Assembly (NCBI GenBank): GCA_964447275.1
Contig: CAYURI010000023.1
Coordinates: forward strand, 1-5,638
Source: DAOSVX01 sp964447275
Lineage (GTDB): Bacteria > Bacillota_I > Bacilli_A > RF39 > UBA660
Length of the DNA: 5,638 bases
Reading direction: 5' to 3'
Part shown: one piece after another, positions 1 to 4,903 of the stretch
How the letters are laid out: the number at the start of each line of letters is the position of its first letter
Numbering within the stretch: position 1 is the first letter of the stretch
Program-made: the position numbers and the translations under genes
Notes under the pieces: generated by a model
Seen by the model: the letters and a program-made list of their open reading frames with translations, nothing else
What the model was told of the DNA's origin: nothing
Database searches by the model: none

Positions 1-286
1 TTGGCTGTTCATCCGGGTTGTTGAAGTTGGCGAAAGTGGTTATCTTTTCACCCTTATCTTGCTTGCCGTTGTTGTTGAGGTCTATCCACACATTGGCTCG
101 GTCGGCTTCGGCGGCATCAACCCCCAACCACAAATCAGGTTCTTCTATGTTGATGGTTGCAACGCTGTGTGGCCCGTTGGGGCGAACAGCGGGAGCTGTA
201 TTTATCTCCTCGATATCGGTTTTTTTGCTGCAACTTGTAGCAACAATTAGTACAAGTAGCAGAAGTGAAGTTAATTTAGTTTTCAT
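1..286 (-). CDS. Secreted lipoprotein, N-terminal part only (runs off the left edge)
   Basis: I translated this by hand from the reverse complement. It starts at the ATG at 286-284 and stays open for 95 codons to the window edge, so the C-terminus is missing. Residues 1-18 are a lipoprotein signal peptide: Lys at 2 and 4, then a Leu/Val-rich core ending A-T-S before Cys19, the expected lipidation site. An acidic linker follows (S-K-K-T-D-I-E-E). Residues 69-80 read D-L-N-N-N-G-K-Q-D-K-G-E, which fits the DxNxNGxxDxGE loop found in calcium-binding surface-protein repeats; calcium binding is inferred. The protein is presumably anchored in the outer membrane, perhaps surface exposed. It lies 265 bases beyond the end of the 611-residue lipoprotein on the same strand. 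No promoter match was found in that gap, so co-transcription is possible. An AGGAGG at 311-316 is 24 bases from the ATG, too far to be a normal ribosome site. The family is not recognised. Confidence 0.85.
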   Translation of the reverse strand, partial: MKTKLTSLLLLVLIVATSCSKKTDIEEINTAPAVRPNGPHSVATINIEEPDLWLGVDAAEADRANVWIDLNNNGKQDKGEKITTFANFNNPDEQP

Positions 287-315
287 GAGTTATGTGTTGT
301 GAGGTGTGGGCCTCC

Positions 316-350
316 TGTCTCTTGTCTCTTGTCTCTTGTCTCCTGTCTCT
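316..350. repeat. Five tandem copies of a 7-base unit (TGTCTCT)
   Basis: TGTCTCT occurs at 316-322, 323-329, 330-336 and 344-350, with one variant TGTCTCC at 337-343. A degraded CT/CA-rich stretch continues to about 368. On the minus strand the unit reads AGAGACA. It lies about 30 bases upstream of the start codon of the left lipoprotein, in its presumed 5' leader. Unit length is not a multiple of three, but the repeat is non-coding, so copy-number change would alter leader length rather than reading frame. Confidence 0.9.
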
Positions 351-448
351 CACACTCTCTCACACACTTCAGTTTCTTATTTTTTATCTCCTGCCAGGTA
401 TCTTTTGTTGTTTTGTTTAACCAAGGCAGAGCCATCGTCTCCCAAACA

Positions 449-484
449 CCCGCCGCGCACGGATAACATATCCGCGCGAGCGGG
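449..484. repeat. Imperfect palindrome, GC-rich hairpin
   Basis: The arms pair as CCCGC with GCGGG, then CGCG with CGCG, then CGGATA with TATCCG around an ACA loop. There is a two-base bulge (458-459) on the left and one (479) on the right, giving about 15 base pairs. It lies about 70-100 bases beyond the stop codon of the 611-residue lipoprotein. It could end or stabilise that transcript, or be a REP-like interspersed element. No T-run follows on either strand, so it is not a canonical intrinsic terminator. Confidence 0.6.
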
Positions 485-500
485 GTTAATTGGCACTACT

Positions 501-522
501 TTTCCCGAACGCTTTCGGGAAA
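501..522 (-). terminator. Possible mRNA-end hairpin after the 611-residue lipoprotein gene
   Basis: TTTCCCGAA (501-509) and TTCGGGAAA (514-522) form a perfect 9-base-pair stem with a 4-base CGCT loop. It sits 30 bases past the stop codon at 552-554, the usual place for a 3'-end hairpin of the minus-strand gene. The minus-strand sequence after the stem is AAAAGTAGTG, with no U-tract, so Rho-independent termination is doubtful. RNA stabilisation or a repeat element are alternatives. Confidence 0.4.
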
Positions 523-551
523 CTGCAAACTTGCGCCGGGCGGGGGACGTC

Positions 552-2387
552 TTACGGCGCGGTATCGAGCGTGAAGTGGAAGCGGTGGTCACCCCAATAA
601 CCATCATTAAATTCCAACACCATATCGTTGTCGTTTATACTGACAATGGTGAACAGTCCACTTGGTAAAGGTCCATCTTCGATTTTTAATTGACTGCCAA
701 TCAGGGTATAGGATCTTTGTACACCTTTAATAGAAATGTTTGAGTCATCGGTAAAATTAAAATAATCGCCTACCCATTCATCGTAATGATCGGTATCACC
801 CCATGCGTTATCTTTATAATATTCCACTTTTGTTATGTTCCATTTACCGATAATATTTATGGACCATTTCTCTAATTTACGCACAGTGTTACCCTCGTTT
901 GACTTATACTCAAACTCGGTATCAGTAAGTTTCAGGATGGTGTTGTAGTGCCATACTCCCCCCGATACCCAAACAAACTTGTTGCCTGTTATACTCCAAC
1001 TAAGAGACCATGTGCCGGCAGAGGTAGTATAGGTTCCTTCTCCTTCTCCCATTTGCTCTACTGACGCCGGCGGATTGAATATAAAGATGTCTCCTTTTAA
1101 CCATTCCGGCTCAATTATTTTCCATCTCCCAAATATGGCTGGGTAGTTTATGTTGGTTACGTCAACCAGTGATGAGCGCATGTGGTCACACCCAGCAATA
1201 TAAGGATTACTATGCTCCCACACCAATTTATCGGTAGTAAGCAGGGTAATGGTATAGGGGATAGTAGTAGAAGGAGCAGGGATAAAATTGTCGCTTTCAA
1301 CATAAGTTATTTTCAATTGGTTACCGTTGAGCTGCCAGGTAAAGGATTCATCGTTAATAAAGTATATCATGCCTGTGTTGTCGGCATTGAAAACATAAAT
1401 AGGATGCGAGGAATCGTCATCACAATGAGAAACTCCGTTAACGGACTTAGAGGACATTAACATCCAATTTTTACCGATGAGTTTGGCAGGGTCTATGGTG
1501 GTCCATTCCACTTCTTCTCCTGTACATGCCAGGTTGGGCAGGCGGTATGCATTTCCGGCGGCAAAGGGTTCCTCCACGCTTCGGTTTATACCGGTGGGGG
1601 TTGCCGTTTCGTCCATATCCCAGCCCATCAGAATTTTCATATCGGTGGGCACCGCGTCAGCTGGGAACACGTTGGCCGCCAGGGTAACGGTTTCTTCGGC
1701 AGCAATATTGCACCCTAAGCTGCTCATCTCCCGCGCTTTTATATTGTCGTCGCCCTGCACGCGCTGTACGGAGTGAAAGGTGGAGAAAAACGGCGTTTCC
1801 GTGTTTTCTTCTATCCTAAAAAGTTGATCTATTGCTGCGTCGGAGGTATTGGTTACATCTACCAGCAGGGTAACACCGGGATTGATAAAGGTCACCTCGC
1901 CGTCTTTCACTTCGCCTATGGTAGCGGAGAAGTAGCGGGGCACTTCGCGCAATTGGTCGAGCGGCACAAAAAAGTTATCGGCGGCAATGCCCACGTATTG
2001 ATCTTTTACAGAGAAAGGGAGCATGCTTCCCACCACTTGGCAGCCGTCGGGTACGACAGTTAAGTCGATATCGAACTCGGCGTATTTTCCGTCTTCGGAA
2101 ATGTTGTTGATGGTTGCCGTGGTTATCTCGGTGAACGCATCCTCCGTGCTAATGTAGCCGAGATAGATTTTATCGCCATCAGCCCAGCGTGCTTCCAATT
2201 GTTGGGTTTCGGTGTTCTGGGTAAACGATACGCGCGTTTGCGGCGCGCCAATGTTGGCTTTAACGGTAACGATGTTTCCGTCTGCCTTTGCCGACTTCTC
2301 TTGTGGTGAAACAAGGGTTTCGTCGGCACAGCCTGCCATTATTATCAGGGCAAGAGCTGTAAAAATGGTGAGTAATTTATTGTTCAT
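552..2387 (-). CDS. Fimbrillin-like lipoprotein with three C-terminal lipocalin-like units
   Basis: This 611-residue protein starts with a lipoprotein signal peptide whose hydrophobic core ends I-M-A-G before Cys20. The mature N-terminus C-A-D-E-T is acidic, as in Bacteroidetes lipoproteins exported to the cell surface. Residues about 35-290 resemble the fimbrillin-like (Mfa-type) family: a T-R-V-S-F-T strand at 51-56, W-A-D-G-D-K-I at 68-74, and beta-rich sequence up to a final A-Y-R-L-P strand. Residues about 303-394, 419-507 and 512-608 are three units that each begin with a G-(K/R)-x-W strand (LIGKNW, IFGRW, IIGKW) and are rich in beta strands; I read them as lipocalin-like small barrels. 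The role may be adhesion, a pilus-type subunit or ligand capture at the surface, but the substrate is unknown. No Shine-Dalgarno precedes the ATG; the leader carries an 8-base tandem repeat and a palindrome. The fimbrillin half is clearly GC-richer than the lipocalin-like half. The gene follows the short peptide at 106 bases. The architecture call is from sequence pattern only. Confidence 0.88.
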   Translation of the reverse strand: MNNKLLTIFTALALIIMAGCADETLVSPQEKSAKADGNIVTVKANIGAPQTRVSFTQNTETQQLEARWADGDKIYLGYISTEDAFTEITTATINNISEDGKYAEFDIDLTVVPDGCQVVGSMLPFSVKDQYVGIAADNFFVPLDQLREVPRYFSATIGEVKDGEVTFINPGVTLLVDVTNTSDAAIDQLFRIEENTETPFFSTFHSVQRVQGDDNIKAREMSSLGCNIAAEETVTLAANVFPADAVPTDMKILMGWDMDETATPTGINRSVEEPFAAGNAYRLPNLACTGEEVEWTTIDPAKLIGKNWMLMSSKSVNGVSHCDDDSSHPIYVFNADNTGMIYFINDESFTWQLNGNQLKITYVESDNFIPAPSTTIPYTITLLTTDKLVWEHSNPYIAGCDHMRSSLVDVTNINYPAIFGRWKIIEPEWLKGDIFIFNPPASVEQMGEGEGTYTTSAGTWSLSWSITGNKFVWVSGGVWHYNTILKLTDTEFEYKSNEGNTVRKLEKWSINIIGKWNITKVEYYKDNAWGDTDHYDEWVGDYFNFTDDSNISIKGVQRSYTLIGSQLKIEDGPLPSGLFTIVSINDNDMVLEFNDGYWGDHRFHFTLDTAP

Positions 2388-2396
2388 AATGCATGA

Positions 2397-2443
2397 TTGT
2401 TTAATTGTTTGGTTGTTTGGTTGTTTGGTTGTTTGGTTGTTGG
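2397..2443. repeat. Tandem 8-base repeat (TTGTTTGG) in the leader of the 611-residue lipoprotein
   Basis: TTGTTTAA (2397-2404) is followed by four perfect TTGTTTGG copies (2405-2436) and a shortened TTGTTGG (2437-2443). On the minus strand the unit is CCAAACAA. The array ends 9 bases from the lipoprotein ATG, where a ribosome would land, so copy number could influence translation initiation. Perfect identity of the central copies suggests recent expansion by slippage. Confidence 0.92.
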
Positions 2444-2470
2444 CATTAATTAATTAATGCCAACAGCCAA
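2433..2470. repeat. 38-base palindrome between short peptide gene and lipoprotein gene
   Basis: The core GGCATTAATTAATTAATGCC (2442-2461) is a perfect palindrome. It extends perfectly to 2438-2465 and, past one T/G mismatch (2437/2466), to 2433-2470. Its left arm is part of the 8-base tandem repeat and its right arm is a separate 7-base repeat, GCCAACA twice plus GCC (2459-2475). It lies 24 bases after the short-peptide stop codon. It could be a processing or attenuation hairpin, or a DNA operator. There is no U-tract. Confidence 0.75.
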
Positions 2471-2493
2471 CAGCCGATACTTTTCATCCGTTT

Positions 2494-2682
2494 TCAGAAC
2501 GGGTTAATGGGTTCGTCTCCTCCCGGGCTTCCGGCCAGGATGTTTTGCGAGACTTCAATGTCAATCACTTCAATTTGAGGCGCGGTGTAAGAGACGCTGC
2601 TTGCAACGTCTGTACGTGATGCCGCGGTGGGCAGAGACGTTGCCTGCAACGTCTGTACGGTTTGTTGATTTTTTTTGTTCAT
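2494..2682 (-). CDS. Short hypothetical peptide with Bacteroidetes-type C-terminal motif
   Basis: The gene encodes 62 residues, ATG at 2682-2680 and TGA at 2496-2494. The N-terminus (M-N-K-K-N-Q-Q) is polar, and no signal peptide or membrane segment is visible. Residues 32-52, Y-T-A-P-Q-I-E-V-I-D-I-E followed by I-L-A-G-S-P-G-G-D, resemble the many short Bacteroidetes proteins with a Y-x-x-P-x-(I/T)-E-V core and a Leu-(A/T)-x-S-x-G-G tail, whose function is unknown; this is recalled, not searched. Residues about 8-31 are encoded by two copies of a palindromic repeat and are probably not functional sequence. It lies 57 bases after the 64-residue gene and 106 bases before the lipoprotein gene, all on one strand, so an operon is likely. 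It could be a secreted or processed peptide, a leader, or a small partner of the surface protein; none can be shown here. Confidence 0.75.
   Translation of the reverse strand: MNKKNQQTVQTLQATSLPTAASRTDVASSVSYTAPQIEVIDIEVSQNILAGSPGGDEPINPF
2590..2616. repeat. Palindromic repeat, copy A, inside the short peptide gene
   Basis: This 27-base copy matches copy B at 25 of 27 positions. The arms AGACGCTGC and GCAACGTCT pair around a TT loop with one mismatch. On the minus strand it is translated as about R-T-D-V-A-S-S-V-S (residues 23-31 of the peptide). Confidence 0.85.
2633..2659. repeat. Palindromic repeat, copy B, inside the short peptide gene
   Basis: AGACGTTGC (2635-2643) and GCAACGTCT (2646-2654) form a perfect 9-base-pair palindrome with a CT centre. 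The copy starts 43 bases from copy A, which is not a multiple of three, so it is read in a different frame, as about V-Q-T-L-Q-A-T-S-L (residues 9-17). It resembles a GAGACGTTGC/GCAACGTCTC element I recall as dispersed in Bacteroidetes genomes. Confidence 0.87.
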
Positions 2683-2739
2683 TTGTTTAAAAGTTTATAA
2701 AGTTATGAGTCGCAACTTCGATCATCAGTTATCCGCTCT

Positions 2740-2934
2740 TTATCCGTTACCCGGATTGCTCCCCGGTTTATTGTCTTTTTTCTTCTTTTTCTTTCCGCAC
2801 CTTTTTTGCGGAGATTCACCGAGTTCCAAATCCGATAAAATCTCGTTGTATATCCTTAACACTTCCTCTTGCCACTTGGCAACCTGCCTGAGCTTACCGA
2901 TAATTTCCTGCCGTATGTCTTCACCTGAGTTCAT
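2740..2934 (-). CDS. Small hypothetical protein, helical with Lys-rich tail
   Basis: The gene encodes 64 residues, ATG at 2934-2932 and TAA at 2742-2740. Residues 1-40 are mostly charged and helix-forming (E-D-I-R-Q-E-I-I-G-K-L-R, then W-Q-E-E-V-L-R-I-Y-N-E-I-L), probably an amphipathic helix or short coiled coil. Residues 44-53 are strongly basic, with six consecutive lysines at 48-53, and the tail is Gly/Pro/Asn-rich. This could bind nucleic acid or acidic partners, but no family is recognised. The frame stays open upstream to a TTG at 2982. I prefer the ATG because a good Bacteroidetes-type promoter occupies 2952-2982 and an AGGA lies 7 bases before it. The gene is first in the minus-strand series that continues with the short peptide and the lipoprotein. 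The purine-only tract coding the lysines could be prone to slippage. Confidence 0.6.
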   Translation of the reverse strand: MNSGEDIRQEIIGKLRQVAKWQEEVLRIYNEILSDLELGESPQKRCGKKKKKKDNKPGSNPGNG

Positions 2935-2951
2935 CTTTTTATCCTGACACA

Positions 2952-2982
2952 CAAACATACAAGGCGGACAGATGCCCGTCAA
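2952..2982 (-). promoter_or_regulatory. Bacteroidetes-type promoter for the leftward genes
   Basis: On the minus strand TATGTTTG (2959-2952) matches the TAnnTTTG -7 box exactly. A TTG (2982-2980) precedes it at a 20-base spacing, within the usual 19-21 for the -33 element of the Bacteroidetes primary sigma factor. The predicted transcript begins near 2945, about a dozen bases ahead of the ATG at 2934. Confidence 0.65.
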
Positions 2983-3088
2983 CCCGTATTTTGTGCAATT
3001 TCAGGGTGCTTTTTCTACGCAGTTGCGCAGATTTTGGCGGTTTGGAATTTTGTTCTTTGTTTTTCATGCGGTTTTTAATTAAATTTTG

Positions 3089-3096
3089 TAAGTTTG
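3089..3096 (+). promoter_or_regulatory. -7 box upstream of the sensor kinase gene
   Basis: TAAGTTTG is an exact match to the TAnnTTTG box and lies 23 bases ahead of the kinase ATG. No clear -33 TTG sits at the expected 19-21 bases. A TTTG at 3056-3059 is too far from this box, but is 20 bases from an imperfect overlapping box, TAAATTTTG (3080-3088), so the exact start is uncertain. Confidence 0.5.
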
Positions 3097-3119
3097 CGAT
3101 AATTTAATCGTGAAAAAGG

Positions 3120-4826
3120 ATGACACTGTTTTTAATCTTCTTATCTGCCTTTCTTCTTCACGCGGGAAACACCGCGGAGCAAAGCGTAACTCCTGCCCCT
3201 GCCGGTTTTAAAACCCATTGCGACTCGGCAACCGCGCACCTCGTCCGGGGCAACTTCCCCGACGCGCTCCGGCATGGTCTTGCCGCACTTGAAATAGCGG
3301 AACAACCCGGCGGGAACAAGCCCGACGCGGCAAAAACACACTCGCTGCTGGGAAGCACGTACTATCGGTTAAAAGAGTTCGACAAAGCGCTGGAACACTT
3401 GCAGCAAGCCGAGATGATATACCTGAAATTGCGTAACGACCAGGGCCTGGCAGAGATTTATTACAAGAAAGGCATTGTGCATGACGAGCTTCCCGGCCAA
3501 CAACAACTGGCCGTCGGCTTCCTGCGCAAAGCACTGGCTATCTACCAAAAAGAAAACAACTGCGCCGAAATGGCCGATATATACAACGCCTTGGCGGGAC
3601 ATTATTACATGCAGCGGAAAACTGACAGCGTGGTGCTTTACGCCACACAGGCGCTGCAAAAATTTGAGGAGTGCGGCACCCCGCAGCAACAGGCAGCCAT
3701 GTACATAAACATTGCCGCTTTGCTCAACTCGCAAAAACGGCATCGCGAGGCGATAACGTACAACGAGAAGGGCATAGCCATAGCCGCCGGACACAACATA
3801 TACCCGCAGCTGAGGCAAGGTTACAAAAACCTGAGCGAGACCTACGCCTATATGAACGACTGCGAAAATGCCTACGCCAACGCCTTGCTTTACATACAAT
3901 ATAAAGACTCGGTTATGTCGGAAGAGAAAAGCCGCATCGTGTCGGAACTTACCGCCCGCTACGAAACCGAGAGAAAAGAAAAACTGCTGGCCGAAAAAGA
4001 GACAGAGGTGGCGCAAACAAAACTGCACCGGCGTATACTGACATTGCTGCTGGTGTTTGCATTGGCATTATCGGCAACCATTTACTATGTCTCGCGGATG
4101 AGAAAACGCCAGAACTGCGAGCTCAGGCTGTTAAACTCTACCAAAGACAAACTCTTCTCCATTATCTCGCACGACCTGAAATCACCGGCCATCGCCCAGA
4201 AAAGGGTGCTTGAAGAGGTGATAGACAATTACGAGGCTTACGATACCGACACGTTGCGGAGCTACCTGCAAACGATGCAAAAGACGTCGGAATCGCAGAT
4301 GGAATTGTTGCAAAACCTGCTTCGCTGGGCACAGCTACAGACAGGCAGGATAAAATACAGGCCGCGGCCATTTTACGTGTCGGAAGTAGTAAACAACGTG
4401 GCCGGATTATACCGTATGCCTGCACGAAACAAACAGATAACCCTTGTGACGGAAATACCCGACAATTGTGCAGTGTTTGCCGACAAGGAGATGATTACCT
4501 CGGTTTTAAGCAACCTGGTAAACAATGCCGTTAAATTCTCGTACCCGGGCAGCGACATAAGCGTATCGGCAACCTGCAGGGAAGAACGGGTGAAACTGTC
4601 GGTAACGGACCACGGAACGGGCATGACTGCTGAACAGATACACCGGATGGAAACGTCGGACGTCTCCTTCTCTTATCCCGGCACGCAAGGCGAAAAGGGC
4701 AGCGGACTGGGACTGGCTATTTGTAAAGACCTGCTGGAACAAAACGGCAGCGCTCTTATCATCCGCAGCAGCCTGGGGAAAGGCAGCGAGATTAGTTTCG
4801 AACTGAAGAAAGCGGAAGAGGAATGA
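3120..4826 (+). CDS. TPR-repeat sensor histidine kinase
   Basis: This 568-residue membrane kinase should sense a periplasmic signal, autophosphorylate on His and pass the phosphate to the regulator encoded next. Residues 1-15 are a hydrophobic signal peptide without a basic residue. About six TPR-like helix pairs follow (roughly 36-64, 70-106, 111-147, 152-187, 192-226, 232-265), then a charged coiled coil (268-303) and one membrane helix (about 306-323). The cytoplasmic part has the H-box S-H-D-L-K-S-P with phospho-acceptor His351. The ATPase domain has the N-box N-L-V-N-N-A-V-K-F-S (465-474), G1 D-H-G-T-G-M (497-502) and G2 G-S-G-L-G-L-A (527-533). All catalytic motifs look intact, and there is no receiver domain, so it is not a hybrid kinase. 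The start is fixed by an in-frame TGA at 3111-3113, just upstream. The ligand is unknown; TPRs usually bind proteins or peptides. It is transcribed away from the surface-protein genes and probably together with the regulator 77 bases downstream. Confidence 0.95.
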   Translation: MTLFLIFLSAFLLHAGNTAEQSVTPAPAGFKTHCDSATAHLVRGNFPDALRHGLAALEIAEQPGGNKPDAAKTHSLLGSTYYRLKEFDKALEHLQQAEMIYLKLRNDQGLAEIYYKKGIVHDELPGQQQLAVGFLRKALAIYQKENNCAEMADIYNALAGHYYMQRKTDSVVLYATQALQKFEECGTPQQQAAMYINIAALLNSQKRHREAITYNEKGIAIAAGHNIYPQLRQGYKNLSETYAYMNDCENAYANALLYIQYKDSVMSEEKSRIVSELTARYETERKEKLLAEKETEVAQTKLHRRILTLLLVFALALSATIYYVSRMRKRQNCELRLLNSTKDKLFSIISHDLKSPAIAQKRVLEEVIDNYEAYDTDTLRSYLQTMQKTSESQMELLQNLLRWAQLQTGRIKYRPRPFYVSEVVNNVAGLYRMPARNKQITLVTEIPDNCAVFADKEMITSVLSNLVNNAVKFSYPGSDISVSATCREERVKLSVTDHGTGMTAEQIHRMETSDVSFSYPGTQGEKGSGLGLAICKDLLEQNGSALIIRSSLGKGSEISFELKKAEEE

Positions 4827-4850
4827 TGACAGAAGGCAGACCGCTGCGCC

Positions 4851-4888
4851 ATTAGACTTTGAAACTGTCTAATAGTCTGATGTCTGAT
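4851..4888. repeat. Degenerate 7-base repeats and small hairpin between kinase and regulator
   Basis: GTCTAAT (4867-4873), GTCTGAT (4875-4881) and GTCTGAT (4882-4888) are three near-tandem units of a GTCTRAT motif. ATTAGAC (4851-4857) is the inverted complement of the first unit, giving a 7-base-pair stem with a 9-base loop. No T-run follows. The element may adjust relative expression of the two genes, or may be spacer repeat without function. Confidence 0.6.
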
Positions 4889-4903
4889 ATAATTTCGAAA
4901 AAA

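Noticed and set aside
311..316. AGGAGG on the minus strand as ribosome site for the left lipoprotein
   Set aside because: It is 24 bases from the ATG with no start codon at normal spacing, and this phylum seldom depends on such sites.
306..668. 120-residue plus-strand frame over the 7-base repeat and the end of the lipoprotein gene
   Set aside because: It translates the tandem repeat (S-L-V-S-C-L-L-S-P-V-S), both hairpins and the antisense of the lipoprotein C-terminus, so it is a chance frame.
3369..4028. 219-residue open frame antisense to the kinase gene
   Set aside because: It lies wholly opposite the clear TPR-kinase coding sequence, has a Val/Phe/Leu-rich composition typical of antisense shadow frames, and shows no recognisable motif.
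4888..4893. TATAAT as a -10 promoter box before the regulator
   Set aside because: Bacteroidetes primary promoters use TAnnTTTG at -7 and no paired -33 box was found, so a chance AT-rich match is likelier.
4859..4903. Upstream TTG start (4859) for the response regulator
   Set aside because: It would add 15 residues not typical of the receiver family and would run through the GTCTRAT repeats; the ATG at 4904 fits the family better, with the ATG at 4880 as second choice.
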